Assembly (NCBI GenBank): GCA_030272155.1
Contig: CP126201.1
Location: 3,570,501 to 3,634,500 of the forward strand
DNA length: 64,000 nucleotides
Reading direction: 5' to 3'
Source: Tetradesmus obliquus
Taxonomy: Eukaryota; Chlorophyta; Chlorophyceae; Sphaeropleales; Scenedesmaceae
Shown: positions 47,568 through 59,914 of the stretch, piece after piece
How positions within the stretch are numbered: position 1 is the first letter of the stretch
How the letters are laid out: every line of letters begins with the position of its first letter
Notes under the pieces: generated by a model
What the model was told of the DNA's origin: nothing
The model's input: only the letters and a program-made list of their open reading frames with translations
The model's database searches: none
Translations under genes and position numbers: made by a program

Positions 47568-50500
47568 GCAACAATCAACGCATGGGTGCTGGCAGCAAGC
47601 TGGTTGCAGCACCGCTAAGCAACAGCATGCAACCAGCTGCATATACAGCAGCTGCCGCCAGCTGTTGTTTTCTGCCCATCAACATGTCCACCATCCAGCT
47701 GTTGCACCACAGGGCATCAAGATGGCTTGCGTATGCAGAAACACTTGTAACACACATTCTCAGCACCGGGACTGTTGCAGCTGTGACACCATGGTTCTTC
47801 ACCCAGCCTTCAGCCTGCTGCTGCCAACCAAGTGCTAGGTGGAGTAGATGCTAGTCAGCAGCTGCATGCATAACCACCCTACCGCTGCTGCCGTTGCTCA
47901 ACTGCAACCAGCACATTCATAACCACACAGCTTACATCTTCTTCAGCAGTGGGGGGTGTTACTTAGCCAACATGTTGTCGTCTGTGCTGTTGCTGCCGCC
48001 GCTGCTGCTGCTGCTGCTGCTGCCAGCCTCCATAAAGGGCGAGGAGAAGGTGTCCATCAGCCAGATCCTGTCACACAAGACCAGCCCCAACCTCATGCTG
48101 TTCATGAACAACGGAGAGTACATGTGGTGAGCAGCCAGGCCGCACAGCAGCACTTGAGGTGGCAGCAGCATAGCTAACAGCAGCGGCGCAGCATCACAGC
48201 ATACCAGTCATAATCTACACATCCAGCCAGCCACGGAGTTTGTGTGCCAGCATGGGGTCCTGCTAGAATCAACGTAAAGTAACATTACTGCGGTGGGGTT
48301 TGCACTACACATGCAGTTGTAGCTCTTGCTGACGCTGCATGTGCCTCGCAGGACAAGCAATGACTATGGCGAGACGCTGAACCCTCACAAGAACCCTGGA
48401 GGGTTCAGGGGCCTGGGCACCACGCTCAAACCCCACCCCACGCGGCCAGACTGGGTGCTAGCTCATGCAAAGCGCCCCGGCTGCAAGCTGCTGGACGAAG
48501 TGGAGATGCGCTGCGCTGCAGACCTGCTGGTCTCACAGGTGAGATCACATTGAGTTGTGTCTAAACGCAAGGTAGGATCAGGCGGTTATGTGGGTGGGGT
48601 GTGGGCAGCTGCTAGATGAGGTGGAGATGCGCTGCGTTGCAGACCTGCAGTTTCACAGGTGGGATCACATTAAATTCTGTCTACACGCAAGGTAGAATCA
48701 GGGGGTATGTGCTGGGTGGGGTATGGGCAGCTGCTACAGACTACAGAGGTGGAGGTGCGCTGCGCTGCAGATCCGCTGGTCTTACATGTGAGGCTGTTGG
48801 ATCTGCGCTGAACTGCAAGGCTGGGTCAGGGGCCTAGCTGCGATACGAGGCTGCCTCCCAACACTGGTGTACCACACGTGCTGTGCCTGTTTTTGGTGTC
48901 ATCGCCGCACTGACAAGCGCACTGTTGGGTGGCGTGTTTGCTTGCACTTCATTGTGTTGGATGCTAAGGTGGCCGGCTTCCAAGTTTGCATATGCCGTGG
49001 CTTTTTACGCCTGCTTGCACACTGCTGCTGCAACCCAGCTGCCAACCTGCTGCCGCACTGCTGCCGCTGGCGCTGCCGCTGCTGCTGCTGCCGCTATCGT
49101 CTGCCCTGCAGAACGCCTTCACCGACCACACCTGGACAAACCTGACAGCCAATGCAGCAGGCAAGATTGCAGGCTTTGTGGATTGGGGCTGGGGCGTCAG
49201 CGCCTGCAACAAGACCTGCTGCATGGGCCTCGGCATGGTTGATGAGACGGTATTTGCCACCATGTATGAGCATGCAGGGGACTGGGACACTGCCTGGGAC
49301 CCTGACGTGCACTTTGTGAGGAGTGATGACTGGTTCAAGACGATCAAGAAGAAGGTGCGGAGCGGAGTGATTGGGGCTGCTGATGCTTGCGGCCTTGGGA
49401 GGCGTAGTCGGCGCAAAAAGTGTGGTGGAAACCACCAGCAGCAGCAGCAGCAGCAGCAGCAGGCGCAGATCAGCATGTACGGGCTAGAAGTGTGTGCACT
49501 GTGGTGTGCATGTCACAAGCGTTTTCTCTGCGGCTTGCCAATGCATCAACACAGACATACAGGAGAGCTGCATCTAGATGCAAGTGTGCATTTATGCTGC
49601 AGCTGAGAATCATGGGCCCTGCCACCTCAAAGACCGCACAGCTGCTGGCCTTTGTGTGTTGTGCAGGTGCCTTGTGGCAACCAGTTTGAGCTGCTGGGGC
49701 GGCAGGTGTACCTGGCTGTCAGCAACAAGTGCCCACAGGACATGGCGGGAAAGCCACGCAAGGTGAGGCTCAACATATGTTGTTTTTGTTATGCACGAAA
49801 GGCTATGTGGCTAGCATGAGGCGTCCCTATGTGATGGTTACAGTGTGCAGAAGGTGCGAGCAGCAAGCGCCTGCCGGTTGGGCACAGCGTGAACTGGGGG
49901 CCACTCTTCAAGATCAGACTGGCGGTTAACAGCTGGGCGGTGGCTCAGGCATGTGGCTGTGCCCGTTAGAGAAGTGTCTGTGTCTTGACAGCATCTGTGA
50001 CTGTGCTCTGTGCTGTGCTCAACAGCATTGTATCAAAACAGATCTGGCTGACAAGACTTTGCTGCCTGTGATGTCTAATCATGCGTGCAGTTTGACCCCA
50101 CGGGCCCCCCAGGCATCACGCTACACACTAGCGACGATGCAGGCATGAACTTCAAGGCAGCATGCCTGCCTGTGGCGCTGCGGGTGAGACACATGTGCTG
50201 TACAACAAGCAGAACAGTCAGCTGCTTGCGGGCTTTGTATGTATATGCCCAAGAAAGCACAGCTGCATGGTTTGCAGCGCTGTGTTTGGTGTACACATGA
50301 CATGCAACAGCCGGCCAGGCCCTTGCCCTGTCACTCCCTGTGTCACCTGCAGTACTGTCGCATGATCACTTGGTGCATGGGTGCCGATTTTTCTCTTTAT
50401 AATATACCTTCGGTCTATCACATTACCTTGCCTGTAGCATCAAGGGCGCGAGCTGCTGCAGTCACATGACAATGCTGCAATTCAATCTCTTCGTTCTGTC

Positions 50501-51385
50501 TGTTTCCTGCTTTCTGATCAATGCTGATCCCTCCTGGTCTGTCTTTGCCTGCAGCAACAAGGCTATGAGCTGCTGGAGACGCATGACAACGCTGGCGCCA
50601 TCGTCATTGTTGACTACATGGTCAAGATGCCCATGGGCAACCTGCAGGTCAGCTCGCTGCTGTTGACAGGTCACATGACAGTTGACTTTACTGCTGGCAC
50701 TAAGAACCTAGCCAGTGCATTGTATTGGTGATCGTGTGAGGTTGGCTGTGCAGATGGCGTGACAGCGTAATTAATACGTGTGGATGCACACAATCGACAA
50801 CTTGATTGTCTGCTGCGCCTGCAGGCCAGCTCCGCCTACTCTGCGGGGCCGCACCACGCGCTGTTCAGCCAGAGCCTCTCCAGCATCTACAAGCAGGACG
50901 TGCTCAGCGGCAGCACAGACTTCCTGCGCGTGGACGGCATCCCGGTGAGTGCCAGTGTGGCTTTTTTCTAGTGATGCATTTGTAGGAACTTCCTTGCAGG
51001 ACGTGCTGCGGGTGGACGGCATCGCGGTGAGTGCAACGGTGTTTTGGGTGGTTGCGTTCTTCTGTCTGCATAGCATGCCCAGCGGCAGCGCCAAATTTGC
51101 AAGTGAACAACGTGCTGGTAAGCAGCAGCAGCATGGCAGCAGCGCTCAACCTTGTTCGCCAGATACATTGCAGCACAGTTAGCCAAGTGTTGTTCCTGCT
51201 GCCCCTGCTGCCGGTGGTATATATGTTCTCATTTGCAGGGTGTGTTTATTGCCAACCAGCTGTCGACCATGATGAATGGTGGCAGACTGGGGGGAATGGG
51301 CGGCATGGGCATGAAGCGCACCGTGGTGACGCGCATCACCTAGCAAGCAATTTGGCAATCACGTCACAGCTAGCTCAGGCTGCCA

Positions 51386-51427
<42 letters not shown>

Positions 51428-53236
51428 CGCAACCTCCGGCAGGGTGTGTTCATCGCCAACCAGCTGTCGACCATGATGGATGGCGGCGGGGGCATGGGCG
51501 GTATGGGCGGCATGGGCATGAAGCGCACAGTGGTCACGCGCATGACCTTCAATGGAGGTGGCAGCTGGCAGGCCATCAAGGCCCCCTCCACTTTCAACTA
51601 CCAGAAGTGCAACAGATGCGGCGGCGCCACCAACTGCTCACTGCACTTGCACGGTGAGCTGCTGAACTGCATGAAACCGGCATGCTCGACATCTGGGACG
51701 TGTGCAAGTGTGAGAATTCTGTGCTTGTTATCAGACAGCATGTCAACCCATGTGGAGCGGTTTGCATTCCTCCTTGCCTTGTGCTGGGTGTGATACTGTG
51801 CATGCATTCGGATGCTCCTGCAGCAGCTGCACACAGGTCCCTGTTTTCCATCGGCACTGTCATTCAGCTGGTGGCACTGTCTGTGCTGTGTTCAACCACA
51901 TTGACATGTCGCTGGATGCAGGCTCCAGCAGCTGGTTCTTTGGCTCCATCCAGTTCCCCATCTCTTACAGCCCTCTGCTACCCATCAACACGGTCGTTCT
52001 GCTTGCTGTGTTGCTTTGTTGCATTCCTTCACTTGCTGCAGGCTCCAGCAGCTGGTTCTTCGGCTCCATCCAGTTCCCCAGCGCCTACAGCAACCCCAGC
52101 GCCCCTGGCCTGCTGCTAACTGCAATGTCTGCTATGCCCATCTGTGTTTGTTGCTGCAGGCTCCAGCAGCTGGTTCTGTGGCTCCATCCAGTTCCCCATC
52201 TTTTACAGCCCTCTGCTACCCATCAACACGGTCATTTTGCTTGCTGTGTTGCTTTGTTGCATTCCTTCACTTGCTGCAGGCTCCAGCAGCTGGTTCTTCG
52301 GCTCCATCCAGTTTCCCAGCGCCTACAGCAACCCCAGCGCCCCCGGGCTGCTGGTGGGCAGCGGCAACGTGGCAGGGGAGGGCAGCGGCCTCGACGACAA
52401 CGACGGGTAAGCCTTTGTTACATGTGTGTTATATGACCCTTATATGTGTTATGCATCGCCTGTGGCCCACAGGCTGTGGGTGTGCTAGTGTGCTGGTGGG
52501 CAGCGGCAACGTGGCAGGGGAGGGCAGCGGCCTCGACGACAACGACGGGTAAGCCTTTGTTGTATGTGTGTTATATACCAAGTTATATGTGTTATGCATC
52601 GCCTGTGGGTGTGCCAGTGTGCTTGTGCGCAGCAGCAACGTGGCAGGGGAGGGCAGCGGCCTCGACGACAACGACGGGTGAGCCTTTGCCCCTAATCATC
52701 CGCGGCCGCTGTAGGCTGGGCAATCATGTGGGTGGCCACCCTGCTGCGTGCTGTTGAATGACGTGTGATGTTTGGTCATCTTTGTGCCCTGTGCGCTCTG
52801 CAACCAGCGTAAGGTGTGGGTGCGTACAGCGGTAGGCAGTGCTTGTGGGCGTCACAAGCAGGGGCCTGCTGGTGGGCAGCGGCAACGTGGCAGGGGAGGG
52901 CAGCGGTCTGGATGTTAATGACGGGTGAGCCTTGAGCATCAATGTGTGCTGTCAGTTTTAGATTGCATGGTATGCAAGGCATGTTTGTGGCCACACTGTT
53001 GGTGTAGCCTTGCTCTGCGGTCCTGTGCATTATGCTAGCAGAGTGTGCAAGTGTGGTGGCAGCGGGAAGTGCCGGTCTGTGGCCCTGAACTGGTCGTGTC
53101 AGCTGCGTTGCGATGCCTATGTATAACAGTGGATCGCAGAGTCACAGTGAAGATGGGCAGTTGCATGCCAACAGCTATGCATGTGCGCTTGCCCTAGGCT
53201 AGCGGGTAGTGCTAGTGGCATGCGCGCAGTGTTTAG

Positions 53237-53289
<53 letters not shown>

Positions 53290-53900
53290 ATACATGACGT
53301 TGGCTGCAGGCTGTGCACATGGCTGTCACGTTACAGCGGCTTCAGCTGGAGCGACATCGCTGAGGGCACCTGAATCTGAGAATACGCTGCTTGACCGCTG
53401 CTGCTGCTGCTGCCGCTGCTGCTGCCGCCGCTACATGCAGGCTGTGCACGTGGTTGTCGTTTGACGGCGGTTTCAGCTGGAGCGACATCGCCGAAGGTAC
53501 TTGGATCTACGAGTACGCGGACTGGGGTGGCCTGGTGGTCATGAGCAAGCACGAGCTCAGCGGCCCGGCCACTGAGGTAAGTGCTCTGTGTGTACACTGC
53601 AGCAGCAGCAGCAGCAGCAGTTCTTGTTGCTTGTGCCTGGCCGTCTCTGCTGACGAATTGCTGACTGGGGGGGCTTGGTCGTCATGAGCAAGCACGGGCT
53701 CAGCGGCCCGGCAACTGAGGTACGACAGCAGCAGCAGTTGAGGCGCTTTTAGACCGCCGCTTCGTAGAGTGCTCTCTTCACCATGCTGCGCTGATTTGGC
53801 TGCCGCATGCCGGGGGCTGCCTCATGCCGCTGATTGCAGGCTTGCCTCAGCTACACGGCTGCATGCGTGCATGCTGCGCGTGACGACCGATTTGCTGAGC

Positions 53901-53980
<80 letters not shown>

Positions 53981-56889
53981 AGGTTCGCTTCAGCTACGAC
54001 TACGGCCGCTGCTGGAGGACGGTGCCGCTGCAGACGGCGCTGTACGTGGAGAACATCCGGTGGGTGGGGGTGGGGGCAGCAGCTGTGCAATGAGCTGTGT
54101 GATAGGTCGACTCACTGGATTCTACTGGCTCGCACTGCTGCAGTACCGTGTGCTTATGTGTCCTGCATGCGCCCAGACTGTGTCCTGCATTTGTCCCGCC
54201 TCACTGCTGCATGTGTCTCCCGCCTGTGTCCCGCGTGTGCTGCTGCAGCATTGAACCTGACGGGCAGCGGCCCAACATTTGTCCCGCCTGTGTCCCGCTT
54301 CACTGCTGCATGTGTGTCCCGCCTGTGCCCCGCTTGTGTTACTGCAGCATTGAGCCTGACGGGCAGCGGCCCAAGGTGCTGCTGCATGGCAAGGCCTGCA
54401 GGAAGACCTCTGATCCCAAGTGCTCCTATGAGGCGTCAGGTGGGCAGCTGTGGTGCACACAGCCGATGTCAGCATTGCAGCATCTGCGGTTTGATGCTGT
54501 GGGTGCTGAGAAAGGGGTGTTGGCAGCTGGCTGTTGGGGCAGCACTTGCAGGTGGTAAACACAAGTAGCATGGCTGCGCACCTGTTGAAGCTCTAGCAAA
54601 AGCAAAACAACGTATGTGAATGTTGGCACTGCTTTCTTTGTCAGTGCTGTGCTGAGACAAGGCCTGGTCATTCAGAGCATACACTGAAGCACCACCTTGG
54701 GCTGGGTGGTTGGGTTTAATCAACACCATGCATGCTGCATGCATATTACCTCTTGCACCTGCACCTGAACGCACTCCACCAGCGTTGCTATCTGCACCGC
54801 CACATGTTCATGGGTGCTGTGTCTTTGGCTTTTGTCCATGCAGATACACGCTCGGGCATCCAGGGCATTGTGTATGCGCTGGACATCGGCCAAGTGATGG
54901 GAGACAAGATGCCGCTGTGCAAAGAGAGCGACTACGAGCAGTGGACGGTGCCCGCAGATGACCACACGCCACGCTGTCTGCTGGGTGAGTAGCCTGGCTA
55001 GGGTTCTTGTGTATATTGCCATGTACGCATGTACACCGGGATGCTCACGGCCTGAAACAGATGTTGTTAAGATTTTGTCTGAATGCGGCAGTGGACAGTG
55101 CCTGCAGATGACCACATGCTTCGCTGTCTGCTGGGTGAGTTTCCTGGCTAGGCAGGTCTGTGTGTATATTGCGATGTACAAGGGCATATGCCAGGGGTTT
55201 TAGGGCCTAAGTTTGGTGCGCTCCTTGGTTTTTGATCCTGCAACCTGTGCATGTGATTTTCTGGTTTTGCACCTGTGTACGTGTACATTGTGCATCTCTT
55301 CGTGCAGCTTGGTCCTGACGCTGCTGTTGCAAATGGTTATAAATGAAGCAGTGATACGCCTCATCAGCCGGAGACCACTGTTCCTTGCTGAAGTCAGTCC
55401 TGCTTGGCTCAGAATCGCCGTTCTGTTGTCTCTTAACATGTGTGTTGCATCTCTGTGCCTGCAGGCGAGCAGAGGATGTTCACGCGGCGCAAGCAGGACG
55501 CGGTTTGCCTGCAGGGAGGCGACTACAAGCGGCCGCCGCCCACCAACAAGACGTGCGGCTGCACTGCAGCTGATGTGGAGTGTGACTATGGCTATGTGAT
55601 GAGCGGTGGGACTTGCCTGGCCCTGCCACAGGTGCGTCAGATGACACACAGCAGCATGCGTCTGACTACCTGGTCGTTGTTTCATCAGGTTTCAAACATG
55701 CCAGCTGTTGGTTGCAGGCAATGTTCTAGTGATGCCAATGGACTCTGGGTGACTCTGGGTGACTCTGGGTGGTGGTCAGAAAGCAGCATATAGCACATAG
55801 GCACAGCAGGGGTACGTGTCTAATGTGCAGCTCTGCTGCTTGCAATTGCCAGCCGTCTATAGCACATCTAGCGACATCAGCACTCTGCTCTTTATGGGTG
55901 GGTGCAAACTGCACTTGCTCCCCATGGATGTGTCTTGCAAGTGCTAATCGGTGTGTGTCCTGTGTGGCTGCTGCTGCCTGTTCAGGAGAAGCTCACGTCC
56001 TGCCCATCCATTGATGAGGGCCACTACCACGTGTCAAGCACAGGTGAGTGAGGACAACACACACAGATGTCGTGGCACAGCACTGCCATGGCAATTTGAT
56101 GCTGCACGTGTGCCTCAAATGCATCATGCATGCATTTCTTCATTGTGATGTTCAACTGCAACAGATCTAGCAGCTGTCTCTCTGCAGCGCACATTGCATC
56201 TGGCAGTCACACTCACACCCACAGCAAGCGCAGATCTGTGCCCCTCACCATGTCATACTTTCTCTTCCTTCCACAATTCAACAACATCTATACTGCGCCT
56301 CCGCCTGTGCGCTATGAATGCAGGCAAACGCTTGGTGCATGGCGACAACTGCACAGGCCTAGACAGCCTCATCGCTGACACAGACGGCAAGGGCCAAATG
56401 CGGCCAGGGGCCAAACCAGGCGTACAACCCCACGGCGGCAGCAGCAGCAGCAGCAGCGGCGGCAGCGGCGGCGGCGGCAGGCGCTCCAGCGCGCACGGCG
56501 TCTTTGTGTTCTTTGTGCTGCTGCTGGTGCTGGGCGGAGTGTTTGGTGTGTGGTACCAGTTCCTTGCCTCTGCTGTGGCTAAGGCACAAGTGGAGGACTT
56601 GGCTGTATCAGCCAAAGCCTTTGGCGTGTCATTCGTTGGTTTGGTTGTAGATAAGGCTTCGGAATGCTTTGGCAGAGGCAGGGCCGGAGGCTTTGGAGGG
56701 TTCAGTGGCAGGCCTGGCGGGGGTGGGGGTGGCATGCCGAGTTATCAGCCACTAGACGAAGAGCTGAACTTTTTCCAGCCGTTGCCAGCTGCTGGAGAGG
56801 CGGAGGCAGGGCTGATGCCGCAGTCGGCGTTCTCGCCGTCAGGGCGGCCGCCTAGTGGCAGCGGCGACGGAGTGTTCACCATTCGGTGA
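46702..56889 (+). CDS. VPS10/sortilin-type sorting receptor
   Basis: Nineteen exons: 46702-46899, 46943-46996, 47410-47497, 48027-48126, 48352-48538, 49112-49354, 49667-49762, 50091-50183, 50555-50647, 50825-50944, 51443-51653, 52280-52406, 53441-53576, 53983-54059, 54348-54439, 54844-54984, 55465-55631, 55986-56043 and 56324-56889 (948 aa, all phases agree). A signal peptide (MAWGRVLLLVASIASLRA) is followed by a ten-bladed beta-propeller with BNR/Asp-box repeats (VWRSKDGGSTF; LHTSDDAGMNF; LSFDGGFSW; FSYDYGRCW) and GVFIANQL. The Cys-rich VPS10-C module follows (CGCTAADVECDYGY). One membrane span, VFVFFVLLLVLGGVFGVWY (about residues 818-836), is followed by a tail with YQPLDEEL, a YxxPhi plus acidic sorting signal. 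Such receptors carry hydrolases from the Golgi to vacuole or lysosome. Exons 5, 10-13, 15 and 16 are flanked by partial copies. The first two exons, with a 43-nt intron, are the least certain part. Confidence 0.9.
48604..48790 (+). repeat. Two 3'-part copies of VPS10 exon 5
   Basis: Partial copies of the exon end (LDEVEMRCAADLL, with donor) lie at about 48604-48660 and 48731-48790, downstream of the intact exon 48352-48538, with intron sequence copied along. Confidence 0.88.
50998..51343 (+). repeat. Partial copies of VPS10 exons 10 and 11
   Basis: A 3'-part copy of exon 10 (DVLRVDGIA plus GTGAGT) is at 50999-51029. A 5'-part copy of exon 11 (GVFIANQLSTMMNGGRLGGM, with acceptor) starts at 51240 and runs into a TAG at about 51341 after VVTRIT, so it cannot replace the intact exon 11 at 51443-51653. 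Confidence 0.88.
51920..52406 (+). repeat. Four-copy array of VPS10 exon 12 acceptor half
   Basis: The motif CTGCAGGCTCCAGCAGCTGG recurs four times; its GGCTCC starts at 51921, 52041, 52159 and 52279. Copies 1 and 3 resemble each other, as do 2 and 4, so a 238-bp unit made of two about 120-bp subunits was duplicated. Only copy 4 continues into the full exon (52280-52406). Confidence 0.93.
52495..52927 (+). repeat. Three copies of VPS10 exon 12 donor half
   Basis: The segment coding GSGNVAGEGSGLDDNDG with its GTAAGC/GTGAGC donor is repeated after the intact exon, ending at about 52549, 52678 and 52925. Spacing from the original is about 142, then 129, then 247 bp. Confidence 0.92.
53305..53725 (+). 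repeat. Partial copies flanking VPS10 exon 13
   Basis: A 5'-part copy (LCTWLSRYSGFSWSDIAEGT-like, then a stop) lies at about 53308-53374, and a 3'-part copy (GLVVMSKHGLSGPATE plus GTACGA) at about 53665-53725. The intact exon is 53441-53576. Confidence 0.88.
54240..55140 (+). repeat. Partial copies of VPS10 exons 15 and 16
   Basis: A 5'-part copy of exon 15 (acceptor, IEPDGQRP) is at about 54240-54276, upstream of the intact exon 54348-54439. A 3'-part copy of exon 16 (QWTVPADDHMLRCLLG plus donor) is at about 55088-55138, downstream of the intact exon 54844-54984. Confidence 0.85.
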
Positions 56890-58307
56890 TCAAGTGCTAT
56901 GTGTTGAGGCTGTAGTGGATGATCATCATGAATGTGGGGGGTGGAAGCTAGTTTAGTCCTGGGCTGGGCTGTGCTGGAAAGGTACATTCAGCTGTTGAAG
57001 CTTGGGAAGGGATCGCTTGTATATTGTACAAGAGGGGTCTCCCTGTGTATGTTGTGTATGAACAGCATGATGCATTGAGTAACGAGAGTCTCGCTGCAGC
57101 GGGTGAAGGGAGCTGCGCTGGCATGCTGGTGGCAGCTTGCTGTGTGTTGGTGCACCTGTTTGCATGCCTGCCAGGCAGTGCACTCCTTGGCATGCAGCAG
57201 TGCTGTGTCTTGTTACATAATGATGCACAGTGCATTTGGGGTGGATGGAACCGCCTCAGGCTGTTATCCGTGTGGGTTGCCCTTTGTTATACCTGATGCT
57301 TAGGCTACACGCTGTCATGTCTTTGGATTGCCGGCATGCTAGCTGCGCATCCAGCTGAGCATGCTCAGCTCTCATGGTGCTGACTGATGGCAGCGGCACG
57401 CGCTTTGCTCCATGGGCACCCGCTGGATGCTGATGATTCGTATGTTACGTGGCAGGCTGGGTTCATCACTGATGCAAGTTGCGGCGCTTGTGGACGTCTG
57501 TTTATTGGCGCATGTTGCTGTTGGTTTGCTGCTGGCTTGTGCACGTGGTGAGACATGCTCTGCTCTTGCTGCAAAGGCAACTGTCCCAATTCATGATGCT
57601 GCTCAGCTTGCTTCAAGCGTTCCTGCCGTCTGTCCATGTAATCGGACCAACCAGAATGATCAGTTGGTTACCACCCGATTTGGTTGTCGCTCATAGCCCC
57701 AAGTTGATGTGTTGTGGTTCAGCGCTGCACAGTAGTGCAGGCCAACATGCAACAAAGTAGTCACCACTCTGCAAAAAGCGCAGCAACGCAATGCTGTCAA
57801 GTGTACACGCAGTAGGATGATTGGGCGAGCACAACCAACACCTAGCAGCTTGCTGTTATGTGTGCGCCGGAAAACGTTCCAACACGAACATGTGCACAAT
57901 CCTAAGGCCCGAGAAACACATAACAGCTGCAAGGGGAAGCCCTCTAAGTTGCCCCTTGAGCAAATGCAACAGGCTGCTACACTAGGCTGCATCTGCAGCA
58001 CCAGTGTTCCTAGTCTCCCGAGTTGTCAAGCTGCTTTGATTGTCAAGCGAACACCAGCCAACCAGTGTGCCTTCCTGATTAGCATACCCTGCTGCACACA
58101 CTTGTGCCTTGCAGCACTGCGTGTTCAGCTGCTGCAGCTGCTCCAGCGGCAGCAGCAGCTGTTGCAGTTGCTGTCAGGTGCTGACACAGCTGCTGGCAAG
58201 TACAGCGCAGCCAGCTGCCGCTGCTGCAGCTGCGCTGTGATGCCAGCGCACTGTGTTGCTGCTGCTCCAATTCATTGCGTGGCTGCTTGCTGCTGCTGCA
58301 AGCTGCT
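56890..58307. other. Intergenic, convergent VPS10/QCR6 3' ends
   Basis: Both flanking genes end here. I found no exon chain; open frames in this stretch look like chance. It should hold both 3' UTRs. Confidence 0.4.
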
Positions 58308-59251
58308 TTACTTCAACCTCTGGAACAGCTTGGGAGCAACCTGCAGGCACAGGCAGCACAGGAACACAACAGCGGTTGGTGCCAGTCACTTGGCCATCTA
58401 CAACAATGTTGGCACAACAAGGCGATCAGAGCAGCAGAGCATGCCGTTGCGCCTTTGCACATGTGCATTGCGCACCTGCTGCCTGTCAACACACGATTGG
58501 CACAGCAGAACGCAACACAACCGCCAATGACCAACATTGCAAAGTAGTCGTGTGTGAAAGCAGAGGCGCACTTGCCCATCCACCATCTGCCATGCGGCAT
58601 AAGCAACACTGTGTAGGGCCACTGACCCTCGATATGGTGTTAAGATCAGAACTGCTTGAGGTGATGTCAACAAAGCCGCTGCCACTGTTCGCTGTACTCA
58701 CGCATTTATCTATGCACTTCCAGTAGTCAAACGCCCAGCCTGTGCAGTGTGCGCCGTCATGGTCCGAGTTCTCAATCCGCTTTGCGCACTCCTGCACAGC
58801 ACAACAGCACATACAGAGAGTTCAGCATAGGATGGTACGCATGCATACAGCTCAGTTGCACGCCAGGCAACGCCACTGCTGTTGCCCCAGGTGCTGCTGC
58901 TGCCACTGCTGCTGAGCTGGTGCCGTCCCAACCTCCTTGCTGCACTCAGCTCCTATCACCCCGTGCTGAGCACGTCTATTTTTCTGCCCTTGTCTATCAA
59001 TGTGCACGTTTGGCAGGCTGGGGCCTTGCCAGCTGACCTGATATTGGTGCCACTCCTTCAGGCACTCCACCTTGCAGGCATCCTCCAGCTGCAGGAGGCA
59101 CAGCAGGCACGTCAGCAGGCGCTCAAGCAGAACAAAGCATCAACGTGCAGGCGTGTATGCAGCGTTTCGCGCAACAGGCTGCCCTGCTGAAACAGATCGG
59201 TGCACGTCCTCACGCACCTGGGGCTTGGGGTCCTCCTCTGTGTACTCCACC
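58308..59251 (-). CDS. QCR6: Cytochrome bc1 hinge subunit QCR6
   Basis: Four resolved exons: 59251-59218, 59088-59038, 58791-58702 and 58340-58308. Together they read VEYTEEDPKPQ, LEDACKVECLKEWHQYQ, ECAKRIENSDHDGAHCTGWA with FDYWKCIDKC, and VAPKLFQRLK, then TAA. This is the whole conserved hinge-protein (UCR_hinge) domain, with the paired cysteines that form two disulfides in the intermembrane space. The acidic N-terminus is also typical. QCR6 helps cytochrome c dock on cytochrome c1 in respiratory complex III. The mature domain here is about 69 residues, against about 78 in mammals. A short first exon with the start Met must lie upstream and must end with two bases of a split codon; I could not identify it with confidence in 59252-59640. 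Confidence 0.9.
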
Positions 59252-59914
59252 CTGCATAAACGAAATAAATGACTGATAAGCAAAACAGCCTGCAAGTCAA
59301 ATATGGCTGCAACTGCTGCTGCACCAGGAGTGCCTCCTACAGACTGGACATCAGATCAAGCACAAAGTGAGGCCTGCTGTCGATGTTTGAACTTTTAAGT
59401 CTATCTTGGTCATGCAATGGAGATAACCAGCGCGGCATTTGTCCCTGATCGCACGCACATGCTTGCTGCTGCAGCTACTAGTGGGGCTAAGAGAATAGCA
59501 AGTTCCCAGTTGGAGCCTCCTAATTCAGACAGCGTGTTTACTCTTCTTTGCACGCGCACCGGGCCTTGAAGGAATTCTGGCTGTACAGGCACCATAACAC
59601 TCCTGCGAACTGACTGTCTGTGTTATTCTTAACCAGGCAATGGGTTGCACGCTCTGATCAATGTTCTGATAGCTTCAAAGACAATAGCCTGCAGAGCTTG
59701 AGCGCGTGTCACCTGCAGACTGCGACTACTGCTGTAAACTCTGTGTGTCGTGTACTACAGCAGCATCGCCTTGTCTATTCAGCTTGATCTGCAGTAACCA
59801 ACCGTCTATTATCGTCGTAGCTGCGCCTGCCTCCAGCAGGAGGCCCGGGGTGTGGGCCTGAGGCCACAGCAGGCGGAACCAGCAGCAGCGGCAGCACTGG
59901 CAGCAGCAGCCAAC
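59252..59914. promoter_or_regulatory. Divergent QCR6/LSM3 intergenic region
   Basis: Head-to-head arrangement of two short housekeeping genes. It should contain the missing first QCR6 exon and promoters for both. The LSM3 leader at 59852-59914 is open in frame upstream of its ATG (Ala-rich), but the downstream ATG at 59915 matches the family start. Confidence 0.4.

Noticed and set aside
59410-59595. Minus ORF starting MVPVQPEFLQGP as the first QCR6 exon
   Set aside because: No donor in it gives the two-base phase needed to join the exon at 59251, so it was left out of the model.
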